This document shows positions 4,441 through 7,549 of a stretch of 7,549 bases of DNA, piece by piece. Position 1 is the stretch's first letter. Every line of letters starts with the position of its first letter. The DNA is from Planctomycetales bacterium (lineage in GTDB: Bacteria > Planctomycetota > Planctomycetia > Pirellulales > Thermoguttaceae), in assembly GCA_007122045.1 (NCBI GenBank), contig SKJM01000582.1, forward strand, positions 1 to 7,549, read 5' to 3'. The notes beneath the pieces were generated by a model. The model saw only the letters and a list, made by a program, of their open reading frames with translations. It was not told the origin of the DNA and ran no database searches. A program made the translations under genes and the position numbers.

Positions 4441-7400
4441 AGATCTCCGAAACGTGCATCCGGCGGCCGGTGTTCGCCTCGATGATGATCCTGGCGCTGG
4501 TAGTCTTCGGCGTGGTTTCGTACCGCACGATCGGCGTCGATTTGTTCCCCGACGTCGACATTCCCGTGGTTACCGTCACGGTGGTCTTCCCGGGCGCCGA
4601 TCCTGAAACGGTCGAAACCGAGGTGACCGACCGGATCGAGGAGGCGGTGAACACCGTCAGCGGCATCAAGACGCTGCGGAGCGAGAGCATCGAGGGCCTC
4701 TCGCAGGTGTTCGTCGAGTTTGAGCTGGAGGTCGACGTCGACGTGGCCGGCCAGGACGTGCGCGACCGGGTGGCGGCCATCCGGGGCGACCTGCCGCCGG
4801 ACGTCGAGCCGCCGGTGGTCGAGAAGTTCGACATCGACTCGGCCCCCATCCTGGCCGTGGTGCTTTCCGGGCCGGTCTCGATCCGCGAGCTGTCCGACTT
4901 CGCCGACAACCGGTTGAAACCCCGCATCGAGAACGTCGACGGGGTGGGAAACGTGCGCCTCGTGGGCCGGCGCGAGCGCGAGATCCGCGTGTGGCTGCGG
5001 GCCGACCGCCTCCGGGCCCTGGGCCTGACGGCCGACGACGTGATCGACGCCTTGCACACCGAGAACCTCGAACCGCCCGGCGGACGCATCGAAACCCGCG
5101 ACCGCGAAATCACCGTCAAGACGCGGGGCAAGATCGAGCGGGTCGAGCAGTTCGGCGAGGTGATCGTCACCCGCCGGGGCGGCGCGCCCATCCGCGTGCG
5201 CGACGTGGCCTGGGTCGAGGACGGAATGGAAGACATGCGCAGCCTCGCCCGGCTCGACGGCACGCGGGCCGTGTCGCTGCTGGTGCGGCGGCAGTCGGGT
5301 ACGAACATGGTGCGCGTGGCTCGCGCGGTGAAGGACCGCCTCGACGACGTGCAAGCCGACCTGCCCGAAGGCTACCAACTGACCCTCGCCCAGGACCTGT
5401 CGGTGTTCGTCGAGGACGCCATCGGCCAGGCCGAGGGCGAACTGCTGCGCGGCGGCGTGCTGGCCGTGCTGGTCATCCTGTTCTTCCTGCGCAGCCTGCG
5501 CGGCTCGTTCGTCGCCGCGGTGACCATCCCCACCACCATCATCGCCACGTACAGCTTCATGCTGGCCATGGGCTTTTCGGTGAACATGCTCACCATGCTG
5601 GCGCTGACCATCTCGGTGGGGATGATCATCGACGACTCGATCGTCGTGCTGGAGAACACCTACCGGCACATGGAGGAGGGGCTGCCGCGCGTCCAGGCGG
5701 CCGTCCGCGGAATCTCGGAAATCGGCTTCGCCGTGGTCGCCACCTCGCTGGCCATCGGCGCCGTGTTCGTGCCGGTGGCCTTCATGGAGGGCATGATCGG
5801 GCGGTTCTTCTACGAGTTCGGGCTCACCGTGGCGTTCGCCGTGGCCGTTTCCACGTTCATCGCCCTGACGCTTTCCCCCATGCTCTGCTCGCGCGTGCTG
5901 AAGGTGTCGGCCGGCCACGGGCGGGCGTTCAATGCCGTCGAGCGGTGGTTCGAACGGATCGAGCGGGTATACGGATGGACGCTCCGCACGGCGCTCCGGC
6001 ACCGGTTCGCCGTGGTGGGCGCTGCGGCGGCCGTGTTCGCCTCCAGCCTGGCCATCACGCCCTTCATCGGGAAGGAGTTCATACCCGACCAGGACGAGAG
6101 CCAGTTCAACATCCAGGTGGAAATGCCCGTGGGCACTTCGATTCACGCCACCAGCGAGGCCCTTATCGAGATCGAGGACCGCGTGCGGCGGCTTCCGGGC
6201 GTCCGCGAGACGTTCACCACCGTCGGCGCGGGGGTCGAGGAGCGCGTCAACGTGGCCACCCTGCTGGCGCGCCTGGTGCCGCAGGATGAACGCCGGCACT
6301 CACAGGCCGAGGTCATGCAGCTTGCGCGCGAGGCCCTGGCCGATTTGCGGCACCTGCGCATCAGCGTCGAGACCGTCCAGGCCGTGGGCGGGGGCGGATT
6401 CCGCGTGGCCCCGCTCCAGTACAGCATCCAGGGCCCCGACCTCGACACCCTGGCCGAGTACAGCGAACGGTTCACGGCCGAAATGGCCGGCGTGCCGGGA
6501 ATCGTCGACATCAACTCCACCTACGACCCCGGCAAGCCGGAGGCCAACGTGGTCATCGACCGCGAGAAGGCCGCCGACCTGGGCGTGCACGTCAGCGACG
6601 TCGGCCACGCCGTGCATGCGCTCATCGGCGGGCGTCGGGCCACCGTGTTCGAGCAGGGCGGCGAAACCTACGACGTGCGCGTCCGCTATGCCGAACCCGA
6701 CCGCGACCGCCCCGGCAAGGTGCTCCGCGTGCCGGTGCGCACCGCCGGCGGCGCGCTGGTCGACCTCGACAGCCTCGTGCGCATCGAGGAGGGCACCGGC
6801 CCGGTGCAAATCAGCCGCGAGAACCGCAGCCGGCAGGTGCTCGTGCTGGCCAACCTGGAAAGTTTCAAGCCGCTGGGCGAGGCCATGGCCGACCTGTCGG
6901 CCATCGAGGCCCGGCTCGGCCTGCCCCCGGGCGTGCATACCCGATTCGTGGGCGAAGTGGAAATGATGGAAGAGTCGTTCGCCAGCATCAACTTCTCCCT
7001 CATGCTGGCCGTGGTGCTCATCTACATGGTGCTCGCCGCGCAGTTCGAGAGCCTGGTGCATCCGCTGACGGTCATGCTGTCGCTGCCGCTGTCGGTGGTC
7101 GGCGCATTGGGCCTGCTGGCGCTGACCGGCCGCACGCTGAGCATCTTTTCGATGATCGGCATGATCATGCTCATGGGCCTGGTCACCAAGAACGCCATCC
7201 TGCTGATCGATTACACCAACCTGCTGCGCCGGCAGGGCATGGGCCGCAACGACGCCGTGCTGCGGGCCGGCCCGGTCCGCCTGCGGCCGATCCTCATGAC
7301 CGCCTTCTCCACCATCGCCGGCATGACGCCCGTGGCCATCGGCCTGGGCTCCGGGGCCGAGGCCCGGGCGCCCATGGGAACGGCCATCGTGGGCGGCATG

Positions 7401-7549
7401 CTCACCTCGACCGTGCTGACCCTCGTAGTCGTGCCCGTGGTGTACACCCTCATGGACGACCTGAGCGTCGGAGTGCGGCGGCTGCTGCCCGGCACCGGCG
7501 ACGACCGGCCGGCCCCGGCCCCGCGGCTCCATTCGGGCGGCGACGGCAA
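4437..7549 (+). CDS. RND multidrug-type efflux pump, inner-membrane permease (HAE1-like), 3' end open
   Basis: The frame opens at ATG 4437 (ATGA overlap with the adaptor stop) and stays open for 1037 codons to the window edge. RND pumps are usually about 1030-1060 residues, so little is missing. It works as a trimer exchanging protons for substrates taken from the periplasm or inner membrane. TM1 is about 10-30 ([21 protein letters not shown]), then a periplasmic porter half with [11 protein letters not shown] and [14 protein letters not shown]2-TM6 lie between about 336 and 485, TM7 at about 523-545, a second periplasmic half follows, TM8 is about 851-872 and TM12 about 983-1006. The proton-relay residues are present: Asp399-Asp400 in [13 protein letters not shown], Lys918 in [13 protein letters not shown] and Arg950 in RLRPILMT, matching AcrB Asp407/408, Lys940 and Arg971. 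The pump looks functional. Substrates cannot be predicted. No metal-efflux (CusA-type) signature is obvious, so drug-like or amphiphilic substrates are more likely. Confidence 0.96.
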   Translation, partial: MKISETCIRRPVFASMMILALVVFGVVSYRTIGVDLFPDVDIPVVTVTVVFPGADPETVETEVTDRIEEAVNTVSGIKTLRSESIEGLSQVFVEFELEVDVDVAGQDVRDRVAAIRGDLPPDVEPPVVEKFDIDSAPILAVVLSGPVSIRELSDFADNRLKPRIENVDGVGNVRLVGRREREIRVWLRADRLRALGLTADDVIDALHTENLEPPGGRIETRDREITVKTRGKIERVEQFGEVIVTRRGGAPIRVRDVAWVEDGMEDMRSLARLDGTRAVSLLVRRQSGTNMVRVARAVKDRLDDVQADLPEGYQLTLAQDLSVFVEDAIGQAEGELLRGGVLAVLVILFFLRSLRGSFVAAVTIPTTIIATYSFMLAMGFSVNMLTMLALTISVGMIIDDSIVVLENTYRHMEEGLPRVQAAVRGISEIGFAVVATSLAIGAVFVPVAFMEGMIGRFFYEFGLTVAFAVAVSTFIALTLSPMLCSRVLKVSAGHGRAFNAVERWFERIERVYGWTLRTALRHRFAVVGAAAAVFASSLAITPFIGKEFIPDQDESQFNIQVEMPVGTSIHATSEALIEIEDRVRRLPGVRETFTTVGAGVEERVNVATLLARLVPQDERRHSQAEVMQLAREALADLRHLRISVETVQAVGGGGFRVAPLQYSIQGPDLDTLAEYSERFTAEMAGVPGIVDINSTYDPGKPEANVVIDREKAADLGVHVSDVGHAVHALIGGRRATVFEQGGETYDVRVRYAEPDRDRPGKVLRVPVRTAGGALVDLDSLVRIEEGTGPVQISRENRSRQVLVLANLESFKPLGEAMADLSAIEARLGLPPGVHTRFVGEVEMMEESFASINFSLMLAVVLIYMVLAAQFESLVHPLTVMLSLPLSVVGALGLLALTGRTLSIFSMIGMIMLMGLVTKNAILLIDYTNLLRRQGMGRNDAVLRAGPVRLRPILMTAFSTIAGMTPVAIGLGSGAEARAPMGTAIVGGMLTSTVLTLVVVPVVYTLMDDLSVGVRRLLPGTGDDRPAPAPRLHSGGDG

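Noticed and set aside
4221..6299. Very long open frame on the minus strand (692 codons)
   Set aside because: It lies antisense to the adaptor and the pump. Its product is rich in His, Asp, Gly and Arg without any recognisable domain, as expected for the mirror of high-GC codons. The plus-strand frame is a clear RND pump.
6300..7532. 410-codon open frame on the minus strand
   Set aside because: It is antisense to the second half of the pump, with the same histidine-rich mirror composition and no domain or ribosome site.
1..7549. tRNA, rRNA, CRISPR array, transposase gene or attachment site
   Set aside because: I found no cloverleaf, no regularly spaced repeats and no transposase or integrase motifs.

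Overview
The window is GC-rich chromosomal DNA from a Gram-negative-type bacterium. It encodes an RND efflux pump with a lipoprotein-like periplasmic adaptor, which implies an outer membrane. High GC, stop/start-overlapped genes and GC-rich palindromic repeats between genes would fit a planctomycete or a related environmental lineage. That is an impression from style, not a proof.

Layout: (1) 1-932, plus strand: the C-terminal part of a radical SAM protein, entering from the left edge. (2) 933-1068: a spacer without genes, holding two inverted repeats. (3) 1069-2053, minus strand: two toxin-antitoxin (TA) modules in tandem. parD-parE comes first and looks intact. A ribbon-helix-helix antitoxin (vapB type) follows, whose PIN-domain toxin partner is cut to 26 codons. 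(4) 2054-2347: a divergent control region with a TATAAT box facing parD, a TTGACT/TAGGAT promoter facing tetR, and two near-identical GC-rich palindromes between that promoter and tetR. (5) 2348-7549, plus strand: an efflux operon, tetR - adaptor (MFP) - RND pump, each junction an ATGA overlap. The pump runs off the right edge after about 1037 codons, near its natural C-terminus. No outer-membrane channel gene is visible; it may lie downstream or elsewhere.

How it works together: the TetR repressor probably binds the palindromes in its own leader and so controls the whole pump operon. The adaptor and the pump would form the inner-membrane and periplasmic part of a proton-driven exporter. The two TA modules are an accessory insertion of lower GC: hand counts of sampled 60-base rows give about 57-58% at 1561-1620 and 1681-1740, against about 77% at 3541-3600.

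I see no clearly new biological system. The points most worth a second look are the toxin truncated beside an inverted-repeat element, the twin palindromes in the tetR leader, and a probable dispersed palindromic repeat read as coding sequence in the tail of the adaptor.
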